A stretch of 64,000 nucleotides of DNA from Marmoricola sp. Lineage in GTDB: Bacteria; Actinomycetota; Actinomycetes; Propionibacteriales; Nocardioidaceae. The stretch spans positions 1-64,000 of the forward strand of contig JAOPYC010000123.1 in assembly GCA_025964795.1 (NCBI GenBank). Direction: 5' to 3'. Shown here in pieces: positions 1 to 9,266 of this stretch. The position numbers were made by a program, and so were the translations under genes. The notes beneath the pieces were generated by a model that did no database searches, had not been told where the DNA came from, and was given only the letters and a program-made list of their open reading frames with translations. The stretch's first letter is position 1. Each line of letters opens with the position of its first letter.

Positions 1-788
1 AGGTTCGAGCGGGACAGGTAGAGGTGGCCGGCCGCATCAAGCGTCGCTCCCTGCACCAAGCGCGGGATGCGCGTGCTCGCGACGGCCCCGACCTGGGTCC
101 TCCCCTCGCGGCGCACCGCCAGGTCGAGCACGCCACGCTTGAGCACGCGCTTCATCGAGAACCAGTAGATGTTGGCCGCGCCCTTGGTCTGGAAGGGCAC
201 CAGCCCGAGCCGGTCGCCGCTCGCGACGATGGCCGACCCGCGCACCGGCGCCTCGATGCGCCAGGCGCGCCTCGCCTCCAGGACGTTGGACCTCTGCCGG
301 AGGTCGACCAGCCAGAGCTTGCTGCTCTCCACCATCCACAGCCACCGTCCGCGCTGCAGGATCCCGCCGCCGTGCCGGCAGTAGGTGCGTGGACGGTTGC
401 CCACCCGGCCGTAGATCGCGCTGTGGAAGGCGAGCCGCTTGCCGGTGACGAGGTCGACACCCATCAGCTGGCAGGGACGTTCCCCGAACCCCGGTCGGTA
501 GCGGAACCCGCTCACCCACGCCGTACGCCCGGAGATCGCGAGGCCCTGGGGGACCAGGTTTCGCCGCGGGCGTGGCAGCCAGACGCCGTGGCACAGGCGC
601 TTGTGGTTGCGGAACTCCGCCAGCGGGTTGCGGGTGTACGTCGGCTCGCTCCCGCGCACGTCGGCCCGCTCCAGGCCACTGCACCGGGCCCGGCTGGCGG
701 CGTACTGCACCGGGTGCGTGCCGACCAGGCCCCCACCCACTGATAGCAGTAGCACCACGAGCACCACTCGGAGACCGCGCGTCAGCAT
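1..788 (-). CDS. Secreted or membrane-anchored hypothetical protein, 3' end outside window
   Basis: I read one uninterrupted minus-strand frame from an ATG at 788 to the left edge, so the C-terminus is missing (262 codons visible). The N-terminus has one basic residue cluster then a hydrophobic run (residues about 7-23, VVLVVLLLSVGGGLVG), fitting a signal peptide or single anchor. The body is rich in Arg, Trp and Tyr with repeated strand-like pieces such as AISGRTAWVSGF and LQRGRWLWMVE, which suggests a beta-propeller-like fold, but I recognise no family. A GTG at 797 is an alternative start. It is divergent from csoR with about 90 bp between them, so it may share that promoter region; no functional link to copper is visible. 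Confidence 0.7.
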   Translation of the reverse strand, partial: MLTRGLRVVLVVLLLSVGGGLVGTHPVQYAASRARCSGLERADVRGSEPTYTRNPLAEFRNHKRLCHGVWLPRPRRNLVPQGLAISGRTAWVSGFRYRPGFGERPCQLMGVDLVTGKRLAFHSAIYGRVGNRPRTYCRHGGGILQRGRWLWMVESSKLWLVDLRQRSNVLEARRAWRIEAPVRGSAIVASGDRLGLVPFQTKGAANIYWFSMKRVLKRGVLDLAVRREGRTQVGAVASTRIPRLVQGATLDAAGHLYLSRSN

Positions 789-851
789 CGCGTTCACGCT
801 AGTGGGCCGCAGCCCGGACGCCCGGGACGCGGCCCCCTGCGTGTCGCCTCT

Positions 852-868
852 ATACCCTAGGGGGGTAT
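852..868. promoter_or_regulatory. CsoR operator
   Basis: ATACCCTAGGGGGGTAT is an ATACCC/GGGTAT inverted repeat with a G-rich core, the known form of copper-sensor CsoR operators. A TATACC box at 851-856, a possible -10, lies inside it, so bound CsoR would block transcription of csoR-copZ-copA. Confidence 0.85.
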
Positions 869-878
869 GGTGTCGAGT

Positions 879-1190
879 ATGAGCGATCAGACCAGCGACA
901 CCCACGTCCACCCGGGCTACATGCACCGCAAGGACGACTACCTGCGGCGGATGAAGCGGATCGAGGGCCAGGTGCGCGGCATCGAGCGGATGATCTCCGA
1001 CGAGACCTACTGCATCGACATCCTGACGCAGGTCTCGGCCGTGACGAAGGCCCTCCAGGCCGTCTCCCTCGGCCTGCTCGACGAGCACCTGTCCCACTGC
1101 GTGCTCGACGCGGCGAGGGCCGACTCCCCCGACGCCGACGCCAAGCTGCGCGAGGCCTCGGACGCCATCGCTCGGCTCGTCCGGTCCTGA
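879..1190 (+). CDS. csoR: Copper-sensing transcriptional repressor CsoR
   Basis: 103 residues, a DUF156/CsoR all-helical repressor. In the Cu-free state this family holds its operator; Cu(I) binding releases it. The three Cu(I) ligands of the family are present: Cys45, His70 and Cys74 (pattern C...EHLSHC). The helix [15 protein letters not shown] (about 24-38) is the family signature. I prefer the ATG at 879 over one at 867 because the latter lies inside the operator palindrome. It is first in an operon with copZ and copA and is expected to repress itself. Confidence 0.93.
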   Translation: MSDQTSDTHVHPGYMHRKDDYLRRMKRIEGQVRGIERMISDETYCIDILTQVSAVTKALQAVSLGLLDEHLSHCVLDAARADSPDADAKLREASDAIARLVRS

Positions 1191-1223
1191 CCCCCTCACC
1201 CCCTCACCACTGGAGACATCACC

Positions 1224-1430
1224 ATGACCCACACCAGCGAGTACGCCGTGACCGGGATGACCTGCGAGCACTGTGTCGCGTCGGTCACCGAGGAGGTCCA
1301 GGAGGTCGAAGGCGTCACCGACGTCCACGTCGACCTCGCCACCGGACGGCTCAGCGTGACCAGCGACCAGCCCCTCCCCGACGCCGAGGTGAAGGCAGCC
1401 GTCGAAGAGGCCGGCTACGGGCTGGCATGA
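1224..1430 (+). CDS. copZ: Copper chaperone, heavy-metal-associated domain protein
   Basis: 68 residues, a single HMA ferredoxin-like domain. The metal-binding loop GMTCEHC (residues 11-17) holds the Cys pair that binds Cu(I) and passes it to the CopA exporter. A GGAGA ribosome site sits just upstream of the ATG. The stop codon overlaps the copA start (ATGA at 1427-1430), so the two are translationally coupled. The gene is 33 bp after csoR, in the same CsoR-controlled unit. Confidence 0.92.
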   Translation: MTHTSEYAVTGMTCEHCVASVTEEVQEVEGVTDVHVDLATGRLSVTSDQPLPDAEVKAAVEEAGYGLA

Positions 1431-3637
1431 CCTCCACCACCGAGCTCGACATCACCGGCATGACCTGCGCGTCGTGCGCGAACCGGATCGAGCGCAAGCT
1501 CAACAAGGTCCCCGGGGTGGTCGCCACGGTGAACTACGCCACCGAGAAGGCGCAGGTCCGCCACGACGAGGGGGTGGGGACCGACGACCTGCTCGCCGTG
1601 GTCGCGGCCGCGGGCTACTCGGCGGCCCTCCCGGTCCGCCTACCGACGGACGTCGAGGTCGAGGATCCGACCGCGTTGCTGCGCCGGCGACTGCTCGTCT
1701 GCCTGGCCCTCACCGTCCCGGTGGTCGCGATGGCGATGGTGCCCGCGTTGCAGTTCACCGACTGGCAGTGGCTCTCGCTCACCTTGGCGGCCCCCGTCGT
1801 GGTGTGGGGTGCGCTGCCCTTCCACCAGGCCGCGTGGACCAATCTCCGGCACGGCGCCACCACGATGGACACCCTGGTCTCGATCGGGACGCTCGCGGCG
1901 TTCGGCTGGTCGCTCTACGCCCTCTTCCTCGGCACGGCGGGCATGGCCGGGATGAAGCACTCGTTCGAGCTGACCGTCCAGCGCAGCGACGGGTCGGGCA
2001 ACATCTACCTCGAGGCGGCTTCCGGGGTCACCACGTTCATCCTCGCGGGGCGATACCTCGAGGCGCGGTCGAAGCGGCAGGCCGGCGCGGCGTTGCGGGC
2101 CCTGCTCGAGCTGGGATCGCGTGACGTGGCGGTGCTGCGCGGCGACGGGGTCGAGTCGCGGATCCCGGTGGAGGAGCTCGTGGTCGGCGACCTGTTCGTC
2201 GTACGCCCCGGGGAGAAGGTCGCCACCGACGGCGTGGTCGAGCGGGGCTCTTCCGCCGTAGACGCGTCGCTGCTCACCGGCGAGTCCGCGCCCGTCGACG
2301 TCACGGTGGGCGACCGGCTCGTGGGGGCGACCGTCAACGTGGGCGGCCGGGTCGTCGTACGAGCCACGCGGGTCGGGTCCGACACCCAGCTGGCGCAGAT
2401 GGCCCGCCTGGTCGAGGACGCGCAGAACGGCAAGGCGGGCGCCCAGCGCCTCGCGGACCGGATCTCCGGCGTCTTCGTGCCGGTCGTGATCGCGCTGTCG
2501 CTGGCCACCCTCGTCGGCTGGCTGGTCACCGGCGCCGGAGCCGGGGCCGCCGTGACCGCGGCGGTGGCGGTCCTGATCATCGCCTGCCCGTGCGCGCTGG
2601 GGCTCGCGACCCCGACGGCCCTGCTGGTCGGCACCGGTCGCGGCGCCCAGCTCGGCATCCTGATCAAGGGGCCCGAGGTGCTGGAACGGACGCGCACCGT
2701 GGACACGGTCGTCCTCGACAAGACCGGGACGGTCACCACGGGGCGGATGACTGTCCTCGACGTCGTCGCCGCCCCGGGCGAGGACGCTGCCGAGGTGCTC
2801 CGGCTGGCCGGCGCCCTCGAGGACGCCTCGCAGCACCCGATCGCGCGGGCCATCGCGTCCGCGGCCCGGGAGCGTGGACCACTGCCCGCGGTCGAGGACT
2901 TCGCCAGCCTCGACGGGACCGGGGTCCAGGGTCTCGTCGACGGCCACTCGGTGACGGTCGGACGGCCGCGCACCCCTCTCGCCCCGGAGCTCGACCACGC
3001 CCTGGCCGAGGCCCGGTCGCACGGACGCACCGTCGTCGCCGTCGCGTGGGAGGGCCGGGCGCGTGGGCTCGTGGTCGTGGCCGACGCCGTGAAGGCCGCG
3101 TCCGCGGAGGCGGTCGCGCGACTGCGCGACCTGGGCCTGCGGCCGATCCTGCTCACCGGTGACCACACGGCCGTGGCCCTCGCGGTCGCCGGGCAGGTCG
3201 GCATCGGCGCGGAGGACGTCATCGCCGAGGTGATGCCGGCCGACAAGGTCGAGACGGTCCGGCGGCTCCAGGCCGAGGGCCGGGTGGTGGCCATGGTCGG
3301 GGACGGCGTGAACGACGCGGCCGCCCTCGCGCAGGCCGACCTGGGCCTGGCCATGGGCACCGGCAGCGACGTGGCGATCGAGGCGAGCGACCTGACGCTG
3401 GTCCGCGGCGACCTGCTGGTCGCGGCGGACGCGATCCGGTTGTCCCGTCGTACGCTCTCGACGATCAAGGGCAACCTGTTCTGGGCCTTCGGCTACAACG
3501 TGGCCGCGATTCCGCTGGCCGCGGCCGGGCTGCTCAACCCGATGCTCGCCGGCGGCGCGATGGCGCTGTCGTCGCTCTTCGTGGTCGGGAACAGCCTGCG
3601 GCTGCGGGGTTTCCGGCCGCTCACCGCTCCGCGGTGA
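1427..3637 (+). CDS. copA: Copper-exporting P1B-type ATPase
   Basis: 736 residues, normal length for CopA. It uses ATP to pump Cu(I) out of the cytoplasm. Visible in order: one N-terminal HMA domain with GMTCASC (11-17), transmembrane helices, actuator TGES (284-287), the membrane CPC ion site (387-389), phosphorylation site DKTGT (431-435), the SQHP nucleotide-domain motif, and hinge GDGVND (625-630). The late membrane segments carry the YN and MxxSS residues typical of Cu(I)-selective P1B-1 pumps. The ATG overlaps the copZ stop. Its last 17 bp overlap the convergent globin gene. Confidence 0.95.
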   Translation: MTSTTELDITGMTCASCANRIERKLNKVPGVVATVNYATEKAQVRHDEGVGTDDLLAVVAAAGYSAALPVRLPTDVEVEDPTALLRRRLLVCLALTVPVVAMAMVPALQFTDWQWLSLTLAAPVVVWGALPFHQAAWTNLRHGATTMDTLVSIGTLAAFGWSLYALFLGTAGMAGMKHSFELTVQRSDGSGNIYLEAASGVTTFILAGRYLEARSKRQAGAALRALLELGSRDVAVLRGDGVESRIPVEELVVGDLFVVRPGEKVATDGVVERGSSAVDASLLTGESAPVDVTVGDRLVGATVNVGGRVVVRATRVGSDTQLAQMARLVEDAQNGKAGAQRLADRISGVFVPVVIALSLATLVGWLVTGAGAGAAVTAAVAVLIIACPCALGLATPTALLVGTGRGAQLGILIKGPEVLERTRTVDTVVLDKTGTVTTGRMTVLDVVAAPGEDAAEVLRLAGALEDASQHPIARAIASAARERGPLPAVEDFASLDGTGVQGLVDGHSVTVGRPRTPLAPELDHALAEARSHGRTVVAVAWEGRARGLVVVADAVKAASAEAVARLRDLGLRPILLTGDHTAVALAVAGQVGIGAEDVIAEVMPADKVETVRRLQAEGRVVAMVGDGVNDAAALAQADLGLAMGTGSDVAIEASDLTLVRGDLLVAADAIRLSRRTLSTIKGNLFWAFGYNVAAIPLAAAGLLNPMLAGGAMALSSLFVVGNSLRLRGFRPLTAPR

Positions 3638-4082
3638 CGAGACCGTCCCAGTCCCAGTGCGGCATCGCCAGGCCGGCGGGGACGACGGCGTCGGTGGGCG
3701 AGTAGGCGAGCACGTCCGCGACCGCCCACTCCATGTAGGCGCACAGCACCTGCCGGAACTCAGGGTCCTCGGGCAGCCCGGCGTCGTCGGCCGCGTGCAC
3801 GAAGCACTCGACGAAGCGCCGCCCCAGGTCGGTCATGTCGCCGTTGCCGGCGTGCATCCGCTGCAGGCTCGACTGGTCGGCGTACGACGCGGAGTAGGTC
3901 GGTGGGCCACCCATCACCTCGGCCCAGTAGGCGGCCAGCCGCTGCACGTGGAGCGGGTGCTGGTCCGGGTGCGAGAAGGGGTGGTTCAGCTCGGGATCTG
4001 CCAGGCAGCGCGCGTGGTGCGCCACCGCGAGGGCGAGAAAGGCCTGCTCGCCCCCGGCGTGCTCGAACAGGGTCGGGCGCAT
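3621..4082 (-). CDS. Group II truncated hemoglobin family protein
   Basis: 153 residues, 2/2 haem globin of the truncated group II type (TrHbO/YjbI-like), expected to bind O2 or NO in the cytoplasm. The segment [15 protein letters not shown] (51-65) is the family hallmark, and by pattern His77 in LQRMHAG would be the proximal haem ligand. The C-terminus is somewhat longer than usual (about 20 residues after the globin fold, ending in a Trp-containing tail). It is convergent with copA and upstream of the sortase pair in the same direction, but I see no evidence of joint function. Confidence 0.85.
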   Translation of the reverse strand: MRPTLFEHAGGEQAFLALAVAHHARCLADPELNHPFSHPDQHPLHVQRLAAYWAEVMGGPPTYSASYADQSSLQRMHAGNGDMTDLGRRFVECFVHAADDAGLPEDPEFRQVLCAYMEWAVADVLAYSPTDAVVPAGLAMPHWDWDGLVTAER

Positions 4083-4092
4083 GCCTTCGGTT

Positions 4093-4725
4093 CTACACGA
4101 GGTCCGCGAAGACCACCACGTTCTCCTCGAACACGTTCGTGCCGGCCACCAGCCCCCCGCAGGTGATCAGGCGCAGGCCGGGGTGGTCGATGTTGCCGTA
4201 GACCTTCTTCGTCGGGAACCGCGCCTTCTCGAAGTGCTCGACCTTCGTCACCCGGAAGACGGCCGTGGTGCCGTCCTTGCGGGCGATGCGGATCTGGTCG
4301 TTGCGCTTCAGGTCGCCCAGGTGCTCGAAGACCCCGGGCTGCACGTAGCGGACGTGCCCGACGATGATCGCCGGGCCCAGCTCGCCCGGCGTCGGGGCGC
4401 CGGTGAACCAGCCGGCCGGGAAGGGACCCGGCGGGGTCTCGAGGGTGCCGTCCTTCTTCAGGCCGAGGGCCATCAGGCTGGAGTCCACGCCGATCGCAGG
4501 GATCCGGAGCCGCCTGGGCCGGGACCTCGCCATCGCTGGCACGCCGGTCGGGGTCGCGGCCGGAACCGGGACCGCCACGCTGGGGGTGCTCGGGGCGGTC
4601 GCCGCCTGCTGGGCCGGCTGCACGTCACCACACCCGCCGAGCACGACCACTCCCGCTGCGACGAGCGAGACGAGCTGGACCCGCCGCATCCGCCTCCACG
4701 GACGCGGCGTGCGGCGGTGGCTCAC
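4093..4725 (-). CDS. Class F sortase (lipoprotein-like N-terminus)
   Basis: 210 residues. Class F sortases are actinobacterial cysteine transpeptidases that attach proteins to the cell surface. The N-terminus has a basic stretch, a hydrophobic helix and a lipobox-like VLGGC (Cys32), then a Pro/Ala linker. Catalytic His124 (VGHVRY) and Cys189 (RLITCGG) are present. Oddly there is no Arg in the stretch after the Cys, where the third catalytic residue is normally found (GLVAGTNVFEENVVVFA). The GTG start at 4725 overlaps the stop of the DUF3494 gene (GTGA), so the two are coupled and the neighbour is the likely substrate. Confidence 0.85.
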   Translation of the reverse strand: MSHRRTPRPWRRMRRVQLVSLVAAGVVVLGGCGDVQPAQQAATAPSTPSVAVPVPAATPTGVPAMARSRPRRLRIPAIGVDSSLMALGLKKDGTLETPPGPFPAGWFTGAPTPGELGPAIIVGHVRYVQPGVFEHLGDLKRNDQIRIARKDGTTAVFRVTKVEHFEKARFPTKKVYGNIDHPGLRLITCGGLVAGTNVFEENVVVFADLV

Positions 4726-5792
4726 CCGCGTTGGCGACGACGTACGGCGAACAGGGCCAGGCCGCCGACGAGGGCGAACAGTGCACCGCCGTACAGGCCG
4801 CCGAGGCTGTCGTCACTGCTGTGCAGGGGCCCGATGTAGCCGGTGTCGACCGCGCCCGTGGGGGTGGCCGTCACCTGCGTGGTGGTCGTGCCGGTGGTGT
4901 CAGCCGTGGTGTCGCTGGTGCTGCCGCCGGCGGAACCGGTGCCGCCGTTGGTGCCGGTGGTTCCGGTGGGCGTCGGGGTCGGGGTCGGGGTGGGGGTGGC
5001 GGTGGCCACGGGCGGCGGAGTGGTGGTGCCTGCCTCAACCGTGGTGTCGTTGGCACAGTTCGGCGAGGTGATCACGTTGCGGTGCAGGTTCACGGCGCCG
5101 TTGCGGGCCAGGGCACGCCCGGCGAGCGTGGTGCCGTCGTTCATCGTGATGGTCGTGAGCGCCATGATCGTGCCGACGAACGTGACGGTGGTGCCCAGGG
5201 TGGCCGAGCTGCCCACCTGCCAGTAGACGTTGCACGGGTTGGCGCCGCCGGTGAGGACGATCGAGGAGGCGTTGGCGACCGTGAGGGCGGCGCCGGCCTG
5301 GAACACCCAGATCGAGTCGGACGTCGTGCCGTCGGTCTTGCCGCCGTCGAGGGTAAGCGCCCCGGTGAGCGCCATGTCAGCGGCCCGGTTGTAGACACCC
5401 GCGAGCAGCGTCTCACCGCCGAGCTCCTCGTCGGAGGCGTTCCGCGGCGTCTGTCCGGCCGCGTTGACGTAGGCGGCGGTCAGGTTGTCCTTGGCTGTCG
5501 AGGCGACCCCGTCGGCCACGTGGTAGGTGCCGCCGACGACCATCGTGCCGGAGCCGGTGACCGCCGTACCCGGGGCCAGGCCGACGCTGCGGCTGACGGC
5601 GGTGGCTCCCGTGTTGGTCACCGTCGAGCCGGCGAGGACCGAGAAGGCCGTCGCCGTGCCGAGCGGGGGAACCTGGACAGCGGCCTGGGCGGCACCCGAC
5701 AGCGGGCCGCCGAGGGCCAGGGCGGCCAGGGCGCCGACGGAGGCGAACCGGACGATCTTGCGGCGTGACGCAGGGCTGGTGGGACGGGGCAT
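4722..5792 (-). CDS. DUF3494 (ice-binding-like) cell-surface protein, likely sortase substrate
   Basis: 356 residues from the ATG at 5792, which follows an AGAGGA ribosome site; upstream in-frame ATGs lack one. Signal peptide 1-36 ends in AQA. Residues about 42-255 form a DUF3494 beta-solenoid (FSVLAGSTVTNTG, IWVFQAGAALTV, NVYWQVGSSATLG), the fold found in ice-binding proteins and in many non-freezing adhesins. A Thr/Pro/Gly-rich wall-spanning linker follows, then GAVDTGYIGP, a hydrophobic helix and a basic tail RRRQRG. This resembles a cell-wall sorting signal with VDTG in place of LPxTG. The sortase gene is directly coupled downstream. Ice binding itself is not shown by the sequence. Confidence 0.88.
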   Translation of the reverse strand: MPRPTSPASRRKIVRFASVGALAALALGGPLSGAAQAAVQVPPLGTATAFSVLAGSTVTNTGATAVSRSVGLAPGTAVTGSGTMVVGGTYHVADGVASTAKDNLTAAYVNAAGQTPRNASDEELGGETLLAGVYNRAADMALTGALTLDGGKTDGTTSDSIWVFQAGAALTVANASSIVLTGGANPCNVYWQVGSSATLGTTVTFVGTIMALTTITMNDGTTLAGRALARNGAVNLHRNVITSPNCANDTTVEAGTTTPPPVATATPTPTPTPTPTGTTGTNGGTGSAGGSTSDTTADTTGTTTTQVTATPTGAVDTGYIGPLHSSDDSLGGLYGGALFALVGGLALFAVRRRQRG

Positions 5793-6081
5793 CGCGAGGA
5801 TCCTCTGCTCATGAAGCATGGCGCCCTGGGCGAATCCCGCGTTCGGATGGGCAGTTTGGTGTGAACAAGGCTGAATTGGCGTCGTGCCGATTCGGATGCA
5901 ATCGGGCGTATCCACACACTTCTGTCATTTACCGTACGCGGGAGACTGCTGAGCGACCAGCGAATGCGCACCAAACGTTCCCACCCCTGGTGCCGACCCG
6001 CCTGTTCCCGCCTACGAGCGCCGACACGCACCCCTCACGGTGCGGCAATACGTGTCCACCCCGAGCAGGATCCGAGCAGGC
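5793..6081. other. Non-coding spacer between DUF3494 gene and prfC
   Basis: A 289-bp stretch with lower GC than its surroundings, especially 5840-5940. It should hold the promoter of the DUF3494-sortase unit. I see no credible gene and no clear hairpin terminator for prfC. Confidence 0.6.
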
Positions 6082-7719
6082 TCAGCGCTCCCCGGCGAGC
6101 AGCGGCTCGAGGGTCAGCTCCGGGTGGTCGCGCTCGACCACGCCGATGCGCCACTTGTCGGGTGCGAGCACCAGCAGCGTGCCGTCGTTGCGCTCGAGCA
6201 CCTCGAGCCCGCGGATCGAGCCGAGCTCGGCCGCGGAGGCGGCGTCCGTACGCCGGGCCTGGGTGTAGCCCAGCGTCTCCAGCCGGATCGGGGCACCGAA
6301 CTCGCTCTCCATCCGGGCCACGGCCACCTCGAACTGCATCGGCCCGACGGCCGCGAGCACCGGCGACTGGGCACCGCGCAGGTCCGAGCGGAGCACCTGG
6401 ACGACCCCCTCGCCGTCGAGCTGGTCGATGCCGCGCCGGAACTGCTTGAACCGGCCGCTGTCCATCGCGGAGGCGACGGCGAAGTGCTCGGGGGCGAAGG
6501 TCGCGATCGGGGGGAAGCTGACCGGCTCGTCGAGGTAGATCGTGTCGCCGATCTTCAGCGACAGCGCGTTCACCAGCCCGACGATGTCGCCCGGGTAGGC
6601 GGTGTCGATCACGGCGCGTTCCCGGCCGAAGATGGCCTGGGCGTACTTCGTGGCGAAGGGTCGCCCGGTCTGCGCGTGCGTGGCGACCATCCCGCGCTCG
6701 AAGACCCCGGAGCAGACCCGGGCGAAGGCCACCCGGTCGCGGTGGTTGGTGTCCATGCCGGCCTGCACCTTGAAGATGAAGGCGCTGAACGGCGCGGTGA
6801 CCTCCCTGACCTCCGCGGGCCGGCCGTCGGCGTCCTCCTTGCCGTAGCGGAACGCGGCGGCCGGCGGCGCCAGCTCGACCAACGTGTCCAGCAGGGCGGC
6901 CACGCCGAAGTTGGAGATGGCCGAGGCGAACAGGACCGGCGTGGTGAAGCCGCTGAGGAAGAGGTCCTGGTCGTGGTCGGCGCCGTCGGAGGAGAGCAGC
7001 TCGGACTCCTCGACCGCCGTCGCCCAGTCGACCCCCGCGCGCGCCGCCGCGGCCGCAGGTCCCATCCGCTCCTCCGGCGCCCGCGTGGCGCCGCCGGCGG
7101 TGCGGGTGTAGGCGACGTAGTCACCCGTACGACGCTCCAGCACCCCGTGGAAGTCACCGGCGATGCCCACCGGCCACGTCAGCGGCGTCGGCACCAGCTT
7201 GATCTCGTTCTGGATCTCCTCCATCAGCGCCAGGGCGTCCAGGCCGGGCCGGTCCCACTTGTTGATCACGGTGATCACCGGGATGCCTCGCGCCTTGCAG
7301 ACCCGGAACAGCTTGAGCGTCTGCGGCTCGAGGCCCTTGGCGGCGTCGACCAGCATCACGGCCGCGTCGACGGCCGACAGCACGCGGTAGGTGTCCTCGG
7401 AGAAGTCGGAGTGGCCGGGGGTGTCCACGAGGTTGATCACGTGGTCGCCGTAGGCGAACTGGAGCGCGGCCGAGGTGATCGAGATGCCGCGCGCCTTCTC
7501 CATCTCCATCCAGTCCGACACCGTCGAGCGCCGTCCGGACTTGCCGTGCACGGCCCCGGCCTCGGTGATCACCTGGGCGTGCAGCGCGAGCGCCTCCGTC
7601 AACGTCGACTTTCCCGCGTCGGGGTGGCTGATCACGGCGAAGGTGCGGCGCCGGTCCGCCTCTCGGCGTACCTCTCGCTCGCCCGCGGAGGCGTGGGTTT
7701 CGGTGGGCGTGGAAGTCAC
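6082..7719 (-). CDS. prfC: Peptide chain release factor 3
   Basis: 545 residues, a translational GTPase that recycles RF1/RF2 from the ribosome after termination. The N-terminal G domain has P-loop SHPDAGKST, switch II DTPGH and NKWD (NKxD, with Trp instead of the usual Leu). Domain II and the RF3 C-terminal domain (GPMQFEVAVARMESEFG) follow; length is normal for the family. The start is a GTG with AGGA just upstream. An insertion around residues 210-235 (Ala/Gly/Arg-rich) is more variable than the rest. Transcribed alone; about 430 bp of non-coding sequence precedes it. Confidence 0.95.
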   Translation of the reverse strand: MTSTPTETHASAGEREVRREADRRRTFAVISHPDAGKSTLTEALALHAQVITEAGAVHGKSGRRSTVSDWMEMEKARGISITSAALQFAYGDHVINLVDTPGHSDFSEDTYRVLSAVDAAVMLVDAAKGLEPQTLKLFRVCKARGIPVITVINKWDRPGLDALALMEEIQNEIKLVPTPLTWPVGIAGDFHGVLERRTGDYVAYTRTAGGATRAPEERMGPAAAAARAGVDWATAVEESELLSSDGADHDQDLFLSGFTTPVLFASAISNFGVAALLDTLVELAPPAAAFRYGKEDADGRPAEVREVTAPFSAFIFKVQAGMDTNHRDRVAFARVCSGVFERGMVATHAQTGRPFATKYAQAIFGRERAVIDTAYPGDIVGLVNALSLKIGDTIYLDEPVSFPPIATFAPEHFAVASAMDSGRFKQFRRGIDQLDGEGVVQVLRSDLRGAQSPVLAAVGPMQFEVAVARMESEFGAPIRLETLGYTQARRTDAASAAELGSIRGLEVLERNDGTLLVLAPDKWRIGVVERDHPELTLEPLLAGER

Positions 7720-8147
7720 GGGGTCCTGGGTCTTCGGCTTCTGGCCCGGGCGTCCCCCGGGCGACTCCCCAGTCTACGGAGCACCCCACGCAGGGGCCGA
7801 ATCGTCACTGCAGACACCGCGGACCCCACTCCCTCGCCCTCGACCGCCTCGGAGGGGGCGGGTCGTCGAGCACCCGCTGCCGGGCCGCGTCCCACCCCCA
7901 CTCGAGGCTGGCGATCCACCGGGCGACTCCCATGGGAAACCGTATGTGGCGGCGCGCGCACGCCGCGGACACAAGGACGATCAGCTCGGGGGCGAGCTAC
8001 CCCTGGCCACGCTCGAACCTGAGCAACGCGCCGCGAGCTGATCGTCCTTGTGTCCGGCTCTGCGGCCCCAGCCCTCAGCTGACCAGGTCCCACCACGCGA
8101 GCATCGAAGCTACGACGTGTCGCTCGACGACGCGATCACTCGCTTGA
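7720..8147. other. Non-coding spacer upstream of prfC holding a long inverted repeat
   Basis: A 428-bp stretch with no convincing gene. A 42-codon minus-strand frame starting at 7934 (MGVARWIASLEWGWDAARQ...) has no ribosome site and no homologue I recognise. The main content is the 23-bp inverted repeat listed separately. The prfC promoter must lie here. Confidence 0.6.
7966..8056. repeat. 23-bp perfect inverted repeat with 45-nt spacer
   Basis: Arms 7966-7988 and 8034-8056 are exact reverse complements (CGGACACAAGGACGATCAGC followed by TCG). The RNA could form a very stable hairpin, but there is no T-run and both neighbouring genes start or end well away, so an ordinary terminator is not obvious. 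The stop of the amino acid dehydrogenase gene is at 8148, so it could end that operon read from the minus strand. Confidence 0.8.
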
Positions 8148-9266
8148 TCAGCGCCGGTCGCGTGCGGCGGCCTGTAGGCGCTCCGCCACGATCTGCGCTA
8201 CGGCTCTGCCCGGCGTGACCTGGTCGGCAGCCGACTGGGCCAGCACCTGCGAGACCGTGCTGCCGATCTTCTCGATGTCCGCTCGCACCTGCGCTGGTGA
8301 CTTGCGCTCCAGTTCACCAGCGACCTGGCACAACCCGCCTGCGTTGGCCAGGAAGTCCGGCACCCACACGATGCCGCGCGCGGCCAAGTCGTCACCGACA
8401 TCGGCAGTCAGCAACTGGTTGTTGGCAGCACCGCAGACGACCGAGGCCCTCACCGACTCGATCGTCAGGCTGGAGAGCGTGGCGCCCATGGCACAGGGAG
8501 CGTAGACGTCGACCCGAGCTTCCACCACGGAGTCGGCGATCTCCACGTCCGGATAGGCGGCCAGAACTCGCTCCCGAGCCGCTGCATCAGGTTCGCAGAG
8601 GACGACGTGCGCCCCTTCGTTCACCAGCAGGCCGGTCAGCTGGAAGCCGGTCTTGCCGGCTCCTTCCACCCCGACGACTCGGTCGCTCAGGTCCCCGCTC
8701 CAAGCGAAATCAGCTGCGGCGCGCATCGCGCACAAGACGCCGTACGCCGTCGAGAAGCCGCTGTCGCCCGACCCACCGGCACTCTTGGTTCGTCCCACGA
8801 CGTGACCGGTTGCCCGACTGATCACGTCCATGTCAGGCGCGGTGGTGCCGACGTCGGCAGCCGTGATGTAGCGGCCGCCCAGCGACTCGACGAACCTGCC
8901 GTAGGCGGCGAGCAGCTCATCCGTCTTCACGCGGGAGGGGTCGCCGATGATGACTCCTTTGCCGCCACCGAGAGACAGTCCGGCGGCGGCAGCCTTGAAC
9001 GTCATTCCCTGCGCGAGTCGCAGACTGTCGGTCAGCGCGTAGGCCTCGTTGGCGTAGGGAAAGAACCGCGTGCCACCCAGTGCCGGGCCGAGCGAGGTGT
9101 CGTGGATGCTGATGATCGCCTGCAGGCCGGATTCCCGGTCATGGCAGAAGACCACCTGCTCGTGCCCCGCGGTGCCCAGCTCGTCCTGGCGGTCGAAGAC
9201 AGCGAGGGTGTGAGACCCGCCGACTGCGCCAGGCGACCGTGACGCGCGCACCTGCGACGTCGGCAT
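8148..9266 (-). CDS. Leucine/valine/phenylalanine dehydrogenase (Glu/Leu/Phe/Val DH family)
   Basis: 372 residues. Oxidatively deaminates a hydrophobic L-amino acid to its 2-oxo acid with NAD+, or the reverse. Substrate Lys in GMTFKAAAAGL and catalytic Lys in SLGGGKGVI (about residues 91 and 103) are present, then DVGTT and a Rossmann motif EGAGKTG, which differs from the usual GxGxxG at its first glycine. Length matches actinobacterial valine dehydrogenases. The ATG at 9266 shares one base with the permease stop (TGATG); a GTG at 9269 is possible. It is the last gene of the importer operon, suggesting an imported substrate yields an amino acid. Exact specificity cannot be read from sequence. 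Confidence 0.88.
   Translation of the reverse strand: MPTSQVRASRSPGAVGGSHTLAVFDRQDELGTAGHEQVVFCHDRESGLQAIISIHDTSLGPALGGTRFFPYANEAYALTDSLRLAQGMTFKAAAAGLSLGGGKGVIIGDPSRVKTDELLAAYGRFVESLGGRYITAADVGTTAPDMDVISRATGHVVGRTKSAGGSGDSGFSTAYGVLCAMRAAADFAWSGDLSDRVVGVEGAGKTGFQLTGLLVNEGAHVVLCEPDAAARERVLAAYPDVEIADSVVEARVDVYAPCAMGATLSSLTIESVRASVVCGAANNQLLTADVGDDLAARGIVWVPDFLANAGGLCQVAGELERKSPAQVRADIEKIGSTVSQVLAQSAADQVTPGRAVAQIVAERLQAAARDRR

Noticed and set aside
24-743. Plus-strand 239-codon open frame at the left edge
   Set aside because: Composition is typical of an antisense shadow (Arg/Pro/His/Ala-rich). The minus-strand frame reading off the edge has a signal peptide and ordinary composition, so I took that one.
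867-878. Upstream ATG for csoR
   Set aside because: It is inside the CsoR operator palindrome and lacks a ribosome site; the ATG at 879 fits homologues better.
7806-7934. 42-codon minus-strand frame starting MGVARWIASLEWGWDAA
   Set aside because: Sensible-looking composition but no ribosome site, no known homologue and partly overlaps the region near the inverted repeat; not enough to call a gene.
6040-8022. 660-codon plus-strand frame opposite prfC
   Set aside because: Exact antisense of a perfectly conserved prfC; the long open frame is a by-product of high GC.
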